From the NCBI RefSeq assembly GCF_003576595.1, contig NZ_NQOU01000002.1, forward strand, positions 620,001-684,000: DNA of 64,000 bases, in the 5' to 3' direction. The notes below the pieces were generated by a model. The model saw only the letters and a list, made by a program, of their open reading frames with translations, was not told the DNA's origin and ran no database searches. Positions 17,740-25,904 of this stretch are shown piece after piece. The position numbers and the translations under genes were made by a program. The DNA is from Neopusillimonas maritima. GTDB taxonomy: Bacteria; Pseudomonadota; Gammaproteobacteria; Burkholderiales; Burkholderiaceae_B. Numbering within the stretch: the stretch's first letter is position 1; every line of letters starts with the position of its first letter.

Positions 17740-19425
17740 ATGCTGCCCGGGCAACAACAAGCACTTATTTCCCACATCGATCAGGTCGTTTCAAACCTGG
17801 TACCAAATCATCATGCAGCCATAACGCTTGAGCGCCCAAAGGTGGCGGCACACGGCGATATGGCCAGCAATATTGCCATGCAACTGGCCAAACCGGCACG
17901 ACAAAACCCGCGCGAGCTGGCTCAGAGCATTATCGACGCCCTGCTGAAGCAAGCCGAAGTGCTGGAAATCATCGAATCGGCGGAAGTGGCCGGACCCGGT
18001 TTCATTAACTTTCGTCTTACCGCTGCCGCTCGTCAGGCGGTACTGATTGCCATTCAGGAAGAAGGTAACCACTACGGCGTGCAACCCGCGCGCAACGAAA
18101 AAGTGCTGGTTGAATTCGTTTCAGCCAACCCCACCGGGCCGCTTCATGTCGGCCATGCACGCCAGGCCGCGCTGGGCGACTCTTTGTGCCGTCTTTTAAC
18201 CGCTCAAGGTTACGAGGTTATTCGCGAGTTCTACTACAACGACGCGGGCAACCAAATCGACAACCTGGCTATTAGCGTGCAAGCGCGCGCCAGGGGTATC
18301 GAACCCGACTCCGCCGACTTCCCCGCCGATGGCTACCGGGGCGACTACATTGTGGATATTGCCAACGATTTTCTTGCCAAACGCACTGTGCAGGCCGCCG
18401 ACGGCGACGCCGTCACTGCCACCGGCAATATCGATAGCCTGGAGGATATCCGGCACTTTGCCGTAACTTACCTGCGCCGCGAACAAGACCTCGACTTGCA
18501 GGCGTTCGGCCTGAAGTTCGACAACTTCTACCTGGAAAGCAGTTTGTATACTTCCGGGCGGGTTGAGGCAGCCGTAAAAACGCTTATAGAAAACGGCCAT
18601 ACTTACGAAAAAGACGGCGCGCTGTGGTTGCGTACCACCGAACTGGGCACCGGCGACGACAAAGATCGCGTCATGCGCAAATCGGAAGGCGGCTACACCT
18701 ATTTCGTGCCCGATGTGGCCTACCACGTCGCCAAATGGGAACGCGGCTACCACCGCGCCATCAACATTCAAGGCAGCGACCACCACGGTACCATTGCACG
18801 GGTTCGCGCCGGCCTGCAAGGCCTTGGCATGAACATTCCCAAAGCATTTCCCGAATACATTCTGCACAAGATGGTGAAGGTCGTTCGCCAGGGCGCGGAA
18901 GTGAAAATCTCAAAGCGCGCAGGCAGTTACGTTACGCTACGCGACCTGGTCGACTGGGTCGGCCAGGACGCCGTGCGCTTTTTCCTGGCCCAACGTCGCG
19001 CCGACTCGGAATTCGTATTCGATATTGACTTGGCCTTATCAAAAAGCGAAGAAAACCCGGTGTATTACATTCAATACGCCCATGCCCGTATTTGCTCGGT
19101 ACTGGCGCAATCAGGGGTGAATCCCAACACACTGGCCACAGCAGACACCAGCCGCCTGGTTGCGCCCACCGAGTTTGCTCTGTTACAAAGGTTGGCGGAA
19201 TTTCCCGCCACCATCACGTTGGCGGCCCAGGAACTGGCCCCACACCATATTGCTTTCTGGTTACGCGATTGTGCGGCCGACTTCCACGCATGGTACAACG
19301 CTGAACGTGTGCGGGTGGATGACGAATCCCTTAAAACCGCCCGCTTGCGTCTTGCCCAGGCCACCCGGCAAGTACTGGCGGAAGGCCTTGCGCTACTAGG
19401 GGTTTCGGCTCCGGAAAAAATGTAA
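17740..19425 (+). CDS. argS: Arginyl-tRNA synthetase
   Basis: ArgRS charges tRNA-Arg with arginine. The 561-residue class I synthetase shows the N-terminal Arg-S additional domain, the HIGH-type motif [14 protein letters not shown] (about 135-150) after [12 protein letters not shown], a KISKRAG version of the KMSKS loop, and a C-terminal DALR anticodon-binding domain. The start is the ATG at 17740 ([10 protein letters not shown]), not the upstream in-frame ATG at 17704, which would add a hydrophobic N-terminus foreign to the family. It is followed after 18 bp by a SPOR gene, probably in one operon, possibly with dsbA. Confidence 0.95.
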   Translation: MLPGQQQALISHIDQVVSNLVPNHHAAITLERPKVAAHGDMASNIAMQLAKPARQNPRELAQSIIDALLKQAEVLEIIESAEVAGPGFINFRLTAAARQAVLIAIQEEGNHYGVQPARNEKVLVEFVSANPTGPLHVGHARQAALGDSLCRLLTAQGYEVIREFYYNDAGNQIDNLAISVQARARGIEPDSADFPADGYRGDYIVDIANDFLAKRTVQAADGDAVTATGNIDSLEDIRHFAVTYLRREQDLDLQAFGLKFDNFYLESSLYTSGRVEAAVKTLIENGHTYEKDGALWLRTTELGTGDDKDRVMRKSEGGYTYFVPDVAYHVAKWERGYHRAINIQGSDHHGTIARVRAGLQGLGMNIPKAFPEYILHKMVKVVRQGAEVKISKRAGSYVTLRDLVDWVGQDAVRFFLAQRRADSEFVFDIDLALSKSEENPVYYIQYAHARICSVLAQSGVNPNTLATADTSRLVAPTEFALLQRLAEFPATITLAAQELAPHHIAFWLRDCAADFHAWYNAERVRVDDESLKTARLRLAQATRQVLAEGLALLGVSAPEKM

Positions 19426-19443
19426 AGGCGTGCATTAGAAATT

Positions 19444-20169
19444 ATGGCTACCAAGCAACGAAAAACATCGTCCTCTTCCCGATCCGGCGGAACGCTTTTC
19501 ACGCTGTTATTCGGCCTGATTCTGGGGCTGGCTATCGCCGCAGCAGTGGCGTATTTCGTCACCCAGGTGCCCATGCCGTTTGCCGACAAAGCCAGTCGCA
19601 GCGCACCCAACGTGCTGCTGCCCGATGTGCGTGATGCGCCCGACCCGAATCGGGCACTCATGGGCGATGGCGGCGCCGGTGGCATTGCCAACCGCGACGC
19701 CATCACACCCCCCCAAGCCCTACCCGGTTCGGAAGAGAATCCCAGCCTTACCGACGATATCGGCGCACTACTTGCCACCCTGGGCGCACCCACGCAGTCA
19801 GGCAATAACGGCAGCGAAACCCAAACCCCGCGCGAGGCAGCAAGCCCGGCACGCGCGCCTTCGTCAGCCGGTGGCGCCAATCAAGCGTCACCCGCCCAAA
19901 GTGCATCATCAGCCTCCCGCCCAGCACCGCCCGGTACCCAAACCACCTATTATCTGCAGGCAGGCGCGTTCCGCTCCGAAACCGACGCCGAAGCCATGCG
20001 TGCACGCATTATTCTTATGGGGCAACCCACCCAAATACAAAGCGCCCAAGTTAATGGCGCAACGCTTTATCGGGTCAGGCTCGGGCCGTTCAAAGGAATT
20101 GACGAAATGAACCAGGCGCGCGCCGAGTTGTCAAAAGCCCAGATTGAATCTTCTGTTGTTCGCCCCTGA
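19444..20169 (+). CDS. SPOR-domain membrane protein
   Basis: The 241-residue protein has a short basic N-terminus, one membrane segment (about 19-42), a long low-complexity Ala/Ser/Pro linker (about 100-165), and a C-terminal SPOR domain (from TYYLQAGAFRSETDAEAMRA to the end). SPOR domains bind denuded peptidoglycan glycans at the division septum. The layout matches FtsN-like cell-division proteins, and the argS-SPOR-dsbA order occurs in other Betaproteobacteria. I do not call it FtsN, since no essential FtsN motif can be verified. Confidence 0.85.
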   Translation: MATKQRKTSSSSRSGGTLFTLLFGLILGLAIAAAVAYFVTQVPMPFADKASRSAPNVLLPDVRDAPDPNRALMGDGGAGGIANRDAITPPQALPGSEENPSLTDDIGALLATLGAPTQSGNNGSETQTPREAASPARAPSSAGGANQASPAQSASSASRPAPPGTQTTYYLQAGAFRSETDAEAMRARIILMGQPTQIQSAQVNGATLYRVRLGPFKGIDEMNQARAELSKAQIESSVVRP

Positions 20170-20203
20170 TTTTCTGATAATAAAGTTATAAAGGACTGTA
20201 CTC

Positions 20204-20836
20204 ATGATGTCTGTTCACGCTTTTCTTTCCAAAACCTTATCCATGGCCGCACTGGGGCTTGCCGCCCTCTTGCCGTTATCGACGCAGGCCCAAAGCACAT
20301 ACGAAACACTGGCCCAGCCTCAACCCACCGACACACCGGGAAAAGTTGAAGTACTGGAGTTCTTCGCGTATTCATGCCCGCATTGCGCCACCATCGAACC
20401 CATGGTAGCCGAATGGAAAAAAGATTTGCCCGACACCGTTGTCGTGCGCCAGGTTCCGGTTGCATTCAACGCCAGCATGGAAGACTTGCAGCGCTTGTAT
20501 TACGCGCTTGAAGCTCTGGGCCGCCTTGATTTGCACCCCAAGGTTTTTGATGCCATTCACGATGAACGCAAGCGGATTTTTACTGAGACCGCGATTGCCG
20601 ACTGGATTGAAACGCAAGGCGTGAAACCCGACGACTACCGTGCCGCCGCCCGCTCTTTTGGCGTAACGTCAAAAGTGGCACGCGCCAAAGAACTGGAACA
20701 AGCATACGATGTTCAAGGCACTCCCACACTGGCTATCGGCGGCAAATACGTCACCTCACCCAGCATGACAGGCAGTTACCAGGGCACCATTACCCAAGCC
20801 CAGAAACTGGTTGATCAGGTTTTAAGCGCACAATAA
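20204..20836 (+). CDS. dsbA: Thiol:disulfide interchange protein DsbA
   Basis: The periplasmic oxidase introduces disulfide bonds into exported proteins. The 210-residue precursor has a signal peptide (about 1-29, ending LSTQA), a thioredoxin-fold active site EFFAYSCPHCATIEP (CPHC), a helical insert, and the cis-proline loop GTPTLAIGGKY. Two ATGs in tandem (20204, 20207) could serve as start. The last 22 bp overlap the end of the convergent metC-like gene. It would be reoxidised by a DsbB-like protein not in this window. Confidence 0.93.
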   Translation: MMSVHAFLSKTLSMAALGLAALLPLSTQAQSTYETLAQPQPTDTPGKVEVLEFFAYSCPHCATIEPMVAEWKKDLPDTVVVRQVPVAFNASMEDLQRLYYALEALGRLDLHPKVFDAIHDERKRIFTETAIADWIETQGVKPDDYRAAARSFGVTSKVARAKELEQAYDVQGTPTLAIGGKYVTSPSMTGSYQGTITQAQKLVDQVLSAQ

Positions 20837-22014
20837 AGCGCCTGATCCAGGTCGGCGATTAAGTCGGCGGGGTCTTCCAGCCCGATATGCAAACGCACAA
20901 TCGGGTTGGAGCGCCCCGGCCAATAGCTATGCACTTTCAGCGCCGGCAACTCCACCCATTGCACCAGGCTTTCAAAGCCCCCCCACGAAAAGCCGATACC
21001 GAACAGCGTTAACGCGTCGACAAAACGCCGGGACTGCGCTTCGGTGATGGCCAACTCCACCGCCAGCATCCCATTCGAGCCGGTGCAATCACGCTGCCAC
21101 AATGCATGACCCGCGTCCTGAGGCCAGGCGGGATGATAGATTTGCACTGTTTGCGACCAATCCGCCAAATGCGCGCAAATACGCAAGGCATTTTGCGCAT
21201 GTTCGCGCAGCCGAATCGGCAAAGTGCGTGCACCGCGCAAAGCCAGCCAGGCGTCGTCGGCGCTCACCGAATAACCCATGGCATAGTGATTCACATTCAA
21301 GGCCTGAATGATTTCGTCGTCATTGGCCACCACCGCGCCCAGCATTAAATCCGAATGGCCGCCAATGTACTTGGTCCCGGCAATCACCGATACATCCGCA
21401 CCCAGATCAAGCGGGCGATAAGCATACCCCGACCCCCAGGTATTATCGGTGACCAACAGCAGGTTATGATCACGTGCAAACTGCGCCAGGGCGGGAATAT
21501 CCAGCATTTCAAACAACAACGAACCCGGTGATTCGATATAAAGCATGCGGGTGTTTTCACGCACCAGCGGCTTCAAGTCGCCGGGTGTGGCGCGCGCGTA
21601 AGTGGTTGAAATACCCATTCGTTGCAGCACGGTTTTATCAAGATACCGAACCGGGCCGTAAGCGCAATCGGCAATCAGTACATGGTCTTCTGCATTCAGC
21701 AGCGCCAGCATGGCCAAAGTAATGGCCGACAACCCCGAAGGGGCCAGAAAGCCCCGCTGCGCGTTTTCAAGGCAGCACACGACGTCTTCCAGGGCCGCAT
21801 GGGTGTCCATACCCGCTCGACCATACGTTACGCCACGTTCGCCTTGCAATTGACGCCGGCGTGCCTGATCAAGTGCAGCCAGATCGGCAAAACGCACCGT
21901 ACTGGTTCGCATTGAGGGCAAAGCAACCGGCGCGGAACGGGTTTCAGGGTTGAATGGTGCCATACCCGCATGCATAAGCCGGGTTTCCAAACGCGACGAT
22001 TTCAGGTCAGCCAT
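20815..22014 (-). CDS. metC: Cystathionine beta-lyase-like PLP enzyme
   Basis: This 399-residue Cys/Met-metabolism PLP-dependent enzyme would cleave cystathionine to homocysteine, pyruvate and ammonia. The PLP lysine is in SVIAGTKYIGGHSDLMLG, and RLMHAG and LFEMLDIPALAQFARDHN are typical of the family. The SWGGFESL segment near the C-terminus is common to MetC-type members. The substrate could also be cystathionine gamma-type or another sulfur amino acid. A second, divergent member of the family lies at 48439-49629. It is transcribed divergently from the LysE gene and overlaps the 3' end of dsbA. Confidence 0.85.
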   Translation of the reverse strand: MADLKSSRLETRLMHAGMAPFNPETRSAPVALPSMRTSTVRFADLAALDQARRRQLQGERGVTYGRAGMDTHAALEDVVCCLENAQRGFLAPSGLSAITLAMLALLNAEDHVLIADCAYGPVRYLDKTVLQRMGISTTYARATPGDLKPLVRENTRMLYIESPGSLLFEMLDIPALAQFARDHNLLLVTDNTWGSGYAYRPLDLGADVSVIAGTKYIGGHSDLMLGAVVANDDEIIQALNVNHYAMGYSVSADDAWLALRGARTLPIRLREHAQNALRICAHLADWSQTVQIYHPAWPQDAGHALWQRDCTGSNGMLAVELAITEAQSRRFVDALTLFGIGFSWGGFESLVQWVELPALKVHSYWPGRSNPIVRLHIGLEDPADLIADLDQALYCALKT

Positions 22015-22073
22015 AGTCTCTAAAATGAATTAAGATCAACGGGTTTAAACGCTACCACAGATTTCACCCCGTC

Positions 22074-22700
22074 ATGCTTACTGTTGATGTTGCCCTGTCG
22101 TTTTTCGGCATTGCCGTTTTGCTGGCGCTCAGCCCCGGCCCCGACAACCTGTTTGTTTTAATGCAGTCGGCCATGTGGGGTAAAAATGCCGGCATGGCGG
22201 TTGTCCTGGGCCTGTGCACGGGCCTGATTGGCCACACGGTGGCCGTCGCCGTCGGGCTGGCAGCGGTGTTTGCCGCGTCGGAAACCGCCTTTTTGGTGCT
22301 GAAGCTGGCCGGTGCAGCCTACCTGCTATACCTGGCCTGGGGCGCATTTCGCGCACCGGTCAGTACCGCCCCGGAAACCCGCCCCCCGGCCTTGTCGCAC
22401 TGGGCGCTGTACCGGCGCGGCATCATTATGAACCTAACCAACCCAAAGGTGTCGCTCTTTTTCCTGGCCTTCCTGCCGCAGTTCACCTCTCCGATGCGCG
22501 GTTCGGTTGCCCTGCAAACCATTAGCCTGGGCGCACTCTTTATGCTGGCCGCCTTTTTGGTGTTCAGCGCAATCGCCCTGTTTTCGGGCTTTTTCAGCGC
22601 CCACCTGCAAAAGTCGGCCTTTACCCAGCGCTTGATCAACCGGTTGTCGGCATTGGTTTTTGCCGGTTTGGCGCTGCGACTGCTGCTGTCGGAGCGCTAA
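22074..22700 (+). CDS. LysE/RhtB-family amino-acid exporter
   Basis: The 208-residue inner-membrane protein has about six hydrophobic segments and the family N-terminal signature LALSPGPDNLFVLMQSAMWG, with LVLKLAGAAYLLYLAWGAFR and NLTNPKVSLFFLAFLPQF further on. Members export amino acids such as homoserine, threonine or lysine; the substrate here is not determinable. Its position, divergent from a sulfur-amino-acid enzyme, hints at a Met/Cys-related substrate. That is inference only. Its stop overlaps the stop of the convergent MBL gene by 3-4 bp. Confidence 0.88.
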   Translation: MLTVDVALSFFGIAVLLALSPGPDNLFVLMQSAMWGKNAGMAVVLGLCTGLIGHTVAVAVGLAAVFAASETAFLVLKLAGAAYLLYLAWGAFRAPVSTAPETRPPALSHWALYRRGIIMNLTNPKVSLFFLAFLPQFTSPMRGSVALQTISLGALFMLAAFLVFSAIALFSGFFSAHLQKSAFTQRLINRLSALVFAGLALRLLLSER

Positions 22701-23779
22701 ACACGCACAAAGCGAATCAGGTCGTCGGCACCCACTTCACGCTTTAGCTTGCCTTCGTACCATAGCGCATGCAAATGCGCCAAGGCCTCACCCATGGCAA
22801 ATGTCAGCTGGTGCGCGTCCAATTCCCGCTGAAACATCAGCGGCACAATTTCACCGGCCGTTGTCGGCTTGGAACAGGCCTGCAAAACCTCTTCAAGGCG
22901 CTCGGCATGGTGCGCCAATTGCTGGGCAATACGTTCGTGCAACCCGGTAAACGGGCGGCCATGAGAGGGCAGCACCAAGGTATCGGCCGGCAAGTGGTCG
23001 AAATCTCGCAGTGAATTCAAATACAACGGTAGGGGATTGGAATCGGGCTCGAAGTCGAACACACTCACGTTTGTGGAAATGCGCGGCAACACCATATCGC
23101 CCGAAATCAGGATTTGCTGGGTTTCACTGTAAAGCGACACATGCTCGGGCGCATGGCCATAACCCACAATCACTTCCCATTCCCGACCGCCCACATTAAT
23201 GTGGTCGCCATTCATGATGCGGTGGAAGGACTCCGGCATGTCGGGCACCAAACTGGGGTAATAGCGGCCCCGTTCGCGAATCTTGTCCTGGGTTTCCGGA
23301 TCGGAAAGGCCATGGCGCATAAAATGACGCAGCGCCACATGTCCTCCGGTTCCTCCGCCACTGCCGCCATCGCCTTGTGCCGAAGGCGGCTGCCGTGACC
23401 ACAGGCGAGCAATGGCGAAGTCGGTCATGCTCATCCAAAGCGGAACGTCCCAGCGCTCGCACAACCAGTGCGCCAACCCCACATGGTCGGGATGCATATG
23501 GGTTACCAACACGCGTAAAACGGGCAGGTCGTCTAGTGCATTTTTAAACAGCTCTTCCCACAACGCCTTAACGGGCTCACGTGACACCCCGCAATCGACG
23601 ATCGTCCAGCCTTCGCGCCCGTCGATGCGGTCGCGCAGCAACCACAAATTGATGTGATCCAGCGCAAAAGGCAAGGGCATACGTATCCAGCGCACGCCAT
23701 CGGCAATGTTCATGGCATGGCCGGGTTCAGGCATGGTTTTACCCAGCGGGTAGTGCAGTTTTAATTCATTCGGGTTCAT
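22697..23779 (-). CDS. MBL-fold metallo-hydrolase
   Basis: The 360-residue protein carries the metallo-beta-lactamase zinc motif THMHPDHVGLAHWL (HxHxDH), with further ligands in YGHAPEHVSLYS, GDMVLPRIS and LPSHGRPFTGLHERI. The GGSGGGTGG stretch near residue 145 is an unusual glycine insertion, probably a surface loop. The C-terminal helical part resembles the LACTB2-like/MBL-associated winged helix (ELDAHQLTFAMGEALAHL). Such enzymes hydrolyse thioesters, glyoxalase-type esters or nucleic acids; the substrate is unknown. Start MNPNELKLHYPLG is preferred to an ATG 21 bp upstream. Confidence 0.82.
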   Translation of the reverse strand: MNPNELKLHYPLGKTMPEPGHAMNIADGVRWIRMPLPFALDHINLWLLRDRIDGREGWTIVDCGVSREPVKALWEELFKNALDDLPVLRVLVTHMHPDHVGLAHWLCERWDVPLWMSMTDFAIARLWSRQPPSAQGDGGSGGGTGGHVALRHFMRHGLSDPETQDKIRERGRYYPSLVPDMPESFHRIMNGDHINVGGREWEVIVGYGHAPEHVSLYSETQQILISGDMVLPRISTNVSVFDFEPDSNPLPLYLNSLRDFDHLPADTLVLPSHGRPFTGLHERIAQQLAHHAERLEEVLQACSKPTTAGEIVPLMFQRELDAHQLTFAMGEALAHLHALWYEGKLKREVGADDLIRFVRV

Positions 23780-23859
23780 ATCGCGGCTTCTCCGGTACAA
23801 CGCCTGGTTCCTACCCAGGCAACCCCCAGTTTAGGCCATAACGCTGTCACATTAAAATT

Positions 23860-23888
23860 TTGCGAATTTCGCTAGAATAGCCTATAAA
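23860..23888 (+). promoter_or_regulatory. Sigma-70-type promoter for the thiolase gene
   Basis: TTGCGA (23860-23865) and TATAAA (23883-23888) are separated by exactly 17 bases, 36 bp before the thiolase ATG. AGGAG precedes the start codon at good spacing. Confidence 0.55.
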
Positions 23889-23924
23889 TGATGTTTTGTT
23901 TGCATTGCAGCATAGGAGTTTCTC

Positions 23925-25106
23925 ATGTCCGATCCCATCGTCCTTGTTTCCGTCGCCCGCACCCCCATGGGCGGCATGATGGGCAGCCTTTCCGGCCTGG
24001 CCGCACACGAGCTGGGGTCCGTAGCCATTAAAGCGGCGCTGCAACGCGCCGGTATTGATAATAAGGCTGTTAATGAAGTCATTATGGGTAACGTGCTTCA
24101 GGCCGGCCAGGGCCAGGCCCCGGCTCGTCAGGCGGCGCTGGGCGCGGGGCTACCCCAAAGTGTCGGCTGTACCACCATTCATAAAGTATGCGGCTCCGGC
24201 CTCAAAGCCGCCATGTTCGGACACGACCTTTTGCTTGCGGGCAGCGCCGACGTTGTGGTGGCGGGCGGCCAGGAAAGCATGAGCAACGCCCCCTACCTGC
24301 TTTTACGCGGCCGCCAAGGTTACCGCTATGGCCACTCCACCGTGTACGACCACATGGCGCTTGACGGCCTGGAAGACGCCTACCAGCGTGGCACCGCCAT
24401 GGGTGTTTTTGCCGAAAGTTGCGCCGACAAATACTCCTTCACACGTGAAGAACAAGACGCTTTCTCACTGGAGTCGTTGCGTCGTGCCCGTCAAGCCACC
24501 GAAGACGGCAGCTTCAAATGGGAAATCGCACCCGTTACCATTGCGGGCCGTAAAGGCGATACCGTCGTAGACACCGACGAAGCCCCCATGAAAGCCATGC
24601 CCGAGAAAATCCCCACGTTAAAGCCGGCCTTCCGTAAAGACGGTACCGTTACCGCTGCCAACTCATCCTCGATTTCCGATGGTGCAGCCGCTATGGTCCT
24701 TATGCGCGAATCGACAGCGAAAAAACTGGGCGCCACCCCCATTGCCCGCATTATTGCGCACACCCAGCACTCACACGAACCTGAGTGGTTCACCACCGCG
24801 CCCGTCAGCGCCATGCAGAAACTATTGGCCAAAGCGGGATGGGAAACCAAAGATGTGGATTTATTTGAAATTAACGAAGCATTTGCCGTTGTCACCATGG
24901 CCGCCATGAAAGAATTAAGCCTTGATCACAATAAAGTGAATATTCACGGCGGTGCCACCGCGTTAGGCCACCCCATTGGGGCCTCAGGCGCACGCCTGGT
25001 GGCCACGCTTATTGGGGCGCTGCGCAAAACCGGCGGCAAGCGTGGTGTTGCATCGCTATGTATTGGTGGCGGCGAAGCAGTGGCCATGGCGTTCGAGATG
25101 GTTTAA
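23925..25106 (+). CDS. Acetyl-CoA acetyltransferase (thiolase)
   Basis: The 393-residue class II thiolase condenses two acetyl-CoA to acetoacetyl-CoA, or the reverse, in polyhydroxybutyrate or ketone-body and fatty-acid metabolism. The nucleophilic cysteine is Cys89 (HKVCGSGLKA), the catalytic histidine is in GGATALGHPIGASGAR, and the second cysteine, Cys379, is in LCIGGGEAVA. The start has a good Shine-Dalgarno (AGGAG) and promoter. The gene stands alone; no phaB or phaC is adjacent, so the pathway cannot be assigned. Confidence 0.93.
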   Translation: MSDPIVLVSVARTPMGGMMGSLSGLAAHELGSVAIKAALQRAGIDNKAVNEVIMGNVLQAGQGQAPARQAALGAGLPQSVGCTTIHKVCGSGLKAAMFGHDLLLAGSADVVVAGGQESMSNAPYLLLRGRQGYRYGHSTVYDHMALDGLEDAYQRGTAMGVFAESCADKYSFTREEQDAFSLESLRRARQATEDGSFKWEIAPVTIAGRKGDTVVDTDEAPMKAMPEKIPTLKPAFRKDGTVTAANSSSISDGAAAMVLMRESTAKKLGATPIARIIAHTQHSHEPEWFTTAPVSAMQKLLAKAGWETKDVDLFEINEAFAVVTMAAMKELSLDHNKVNIHGGATALGHPIGASGARLVATLIGALRKTGGKRGVASLCIGGGEAVAMAFEMV

Positions 25107-25145
25107 CAACAGCGCCACCCTGACCCGATTAATGTAGGGGCAAAG

Positions 25146-25176
25146 TAAAACAGACGCGAGCACCGCTCGCGTCTGT
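25146..25176 (-). terminator. Terminator at the end of the minus-strand accessory operon
   Basis: An 11-bp perfect stem (ACAGACGCGAG with CTCGCGTCTGT, loop CACCG) is followed on the minus strand by TTTTACTTT. It lies between the convergent thiolase and HD-like genes and may also slow plus-strand transcription. Confidence 0.7.
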
Positions 25177-25200
25177 AGGGCTCCCTTCAAATATCTACTA

Positions 25201-25890
25201 CTAAAGACCCAATAACACCTTCTTGCTACCGGCAATTCGACGTCGATCTTTTAAGTCCATTTCAGCAACTGCGTTACGCCCCTCAAGAGAGGCCATAGCG
25301 TCGCGATAAATTCCGAGCGCATTTTCCATTGCAATGGTCGGACGAATGCGCGTTAACATCCAATCCAGCTTCGCATATACTTTCTCGTACGGAAGTTTTC
25401 CGCTAAAGGCCCACTCGTAGGCAAGCCAATCCAGGGTGTCGAACCAAGACAAAGAATCGGCCGCCTGCAAGATATCCTCTTCTGTGTTGCCCCCAATTTC
25501 ATGCCGCATTACCAACGCTCGTACACGCCGAATAAACGACTCGGGTACGTCGGGCTGTTCACGCAACCAAGCCTCGACAATATCGGCCGAACGAATTGAG
25601 TGCGCAAATAAATAATCAGGATCATCGAACGCTGTATCAGGTGTACCCGACGGCCCGCCCGGGAAAAATCGCTCGGCATCATGCACTAACGCCGCGAATT
25701 TCAATTCGGGCGAAGCACCGCCTGGTACCAACCGAATAGTCCATGCCCGGGTCGACAGCAAATGCTCAAGTTGATAAAAACCATCAAGCCAGTCGATTGC
25801 AGCCAGTTCCAGCTTGGAAAGCGTAGAGTCGTAAAAACGCCCCCTGAATTGATCTTCAAGGGATGCTGACATCACTGTCGGGGATTCCAT
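25201..25890 (-). CDS. HD-domain-like protein of unknown function
   Basis: The 229-residue protein carries histidines and aspartates spaced as in HD phosphohydrolases: LEHLLSTRAW, AALVHDAERFF (the HD pair), FAHSIRSADIVEAWL, RHEIGG and AADSLSWFD. This suggests a metal-dependent phosphatase-type fold, although parts look divergent. It is the last gene of the operon. If the dikinase upstream makes a phosphorylated intermediate, a phosphohydrolase would fit, but that is inference. The ATG at 25890 with AAGGA in front is preferred. A TTG at 25908 would instead overlap the stop of the preceding gene by 4 bp. Confidence 0.6.
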   Translation of the reverse strand: MESPTVMSASLEDQFRGRFYDSTLSKLELAAIDWLDGFYQLEHLLSTRAWTIRLVPGGASPELKFAALVHDAERFFPGGPSGTPDTAFDDPDYLFAHSIRSADIVEAWLREQPDVPESFIRRVRALVMRHEIGGNTEEDILQAADSLSWFDTLDWLAYEWAFSGKLPYEKVYAKLDWMLTRIRPTIAMENALGIYRDAMASLEGRNAVAEMDLKDRRRIAGSKKVLLGL

Positions 25891-25904
25891 ACTCGAGGTG
25901 TCCT

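Noticed and set aside
18196-18867. Minus-strand open frame of 223 codons inside argS
   Set aside because: It is antisense to the ArgRS catalytic core with no protein motif; a shadow of the real gene.
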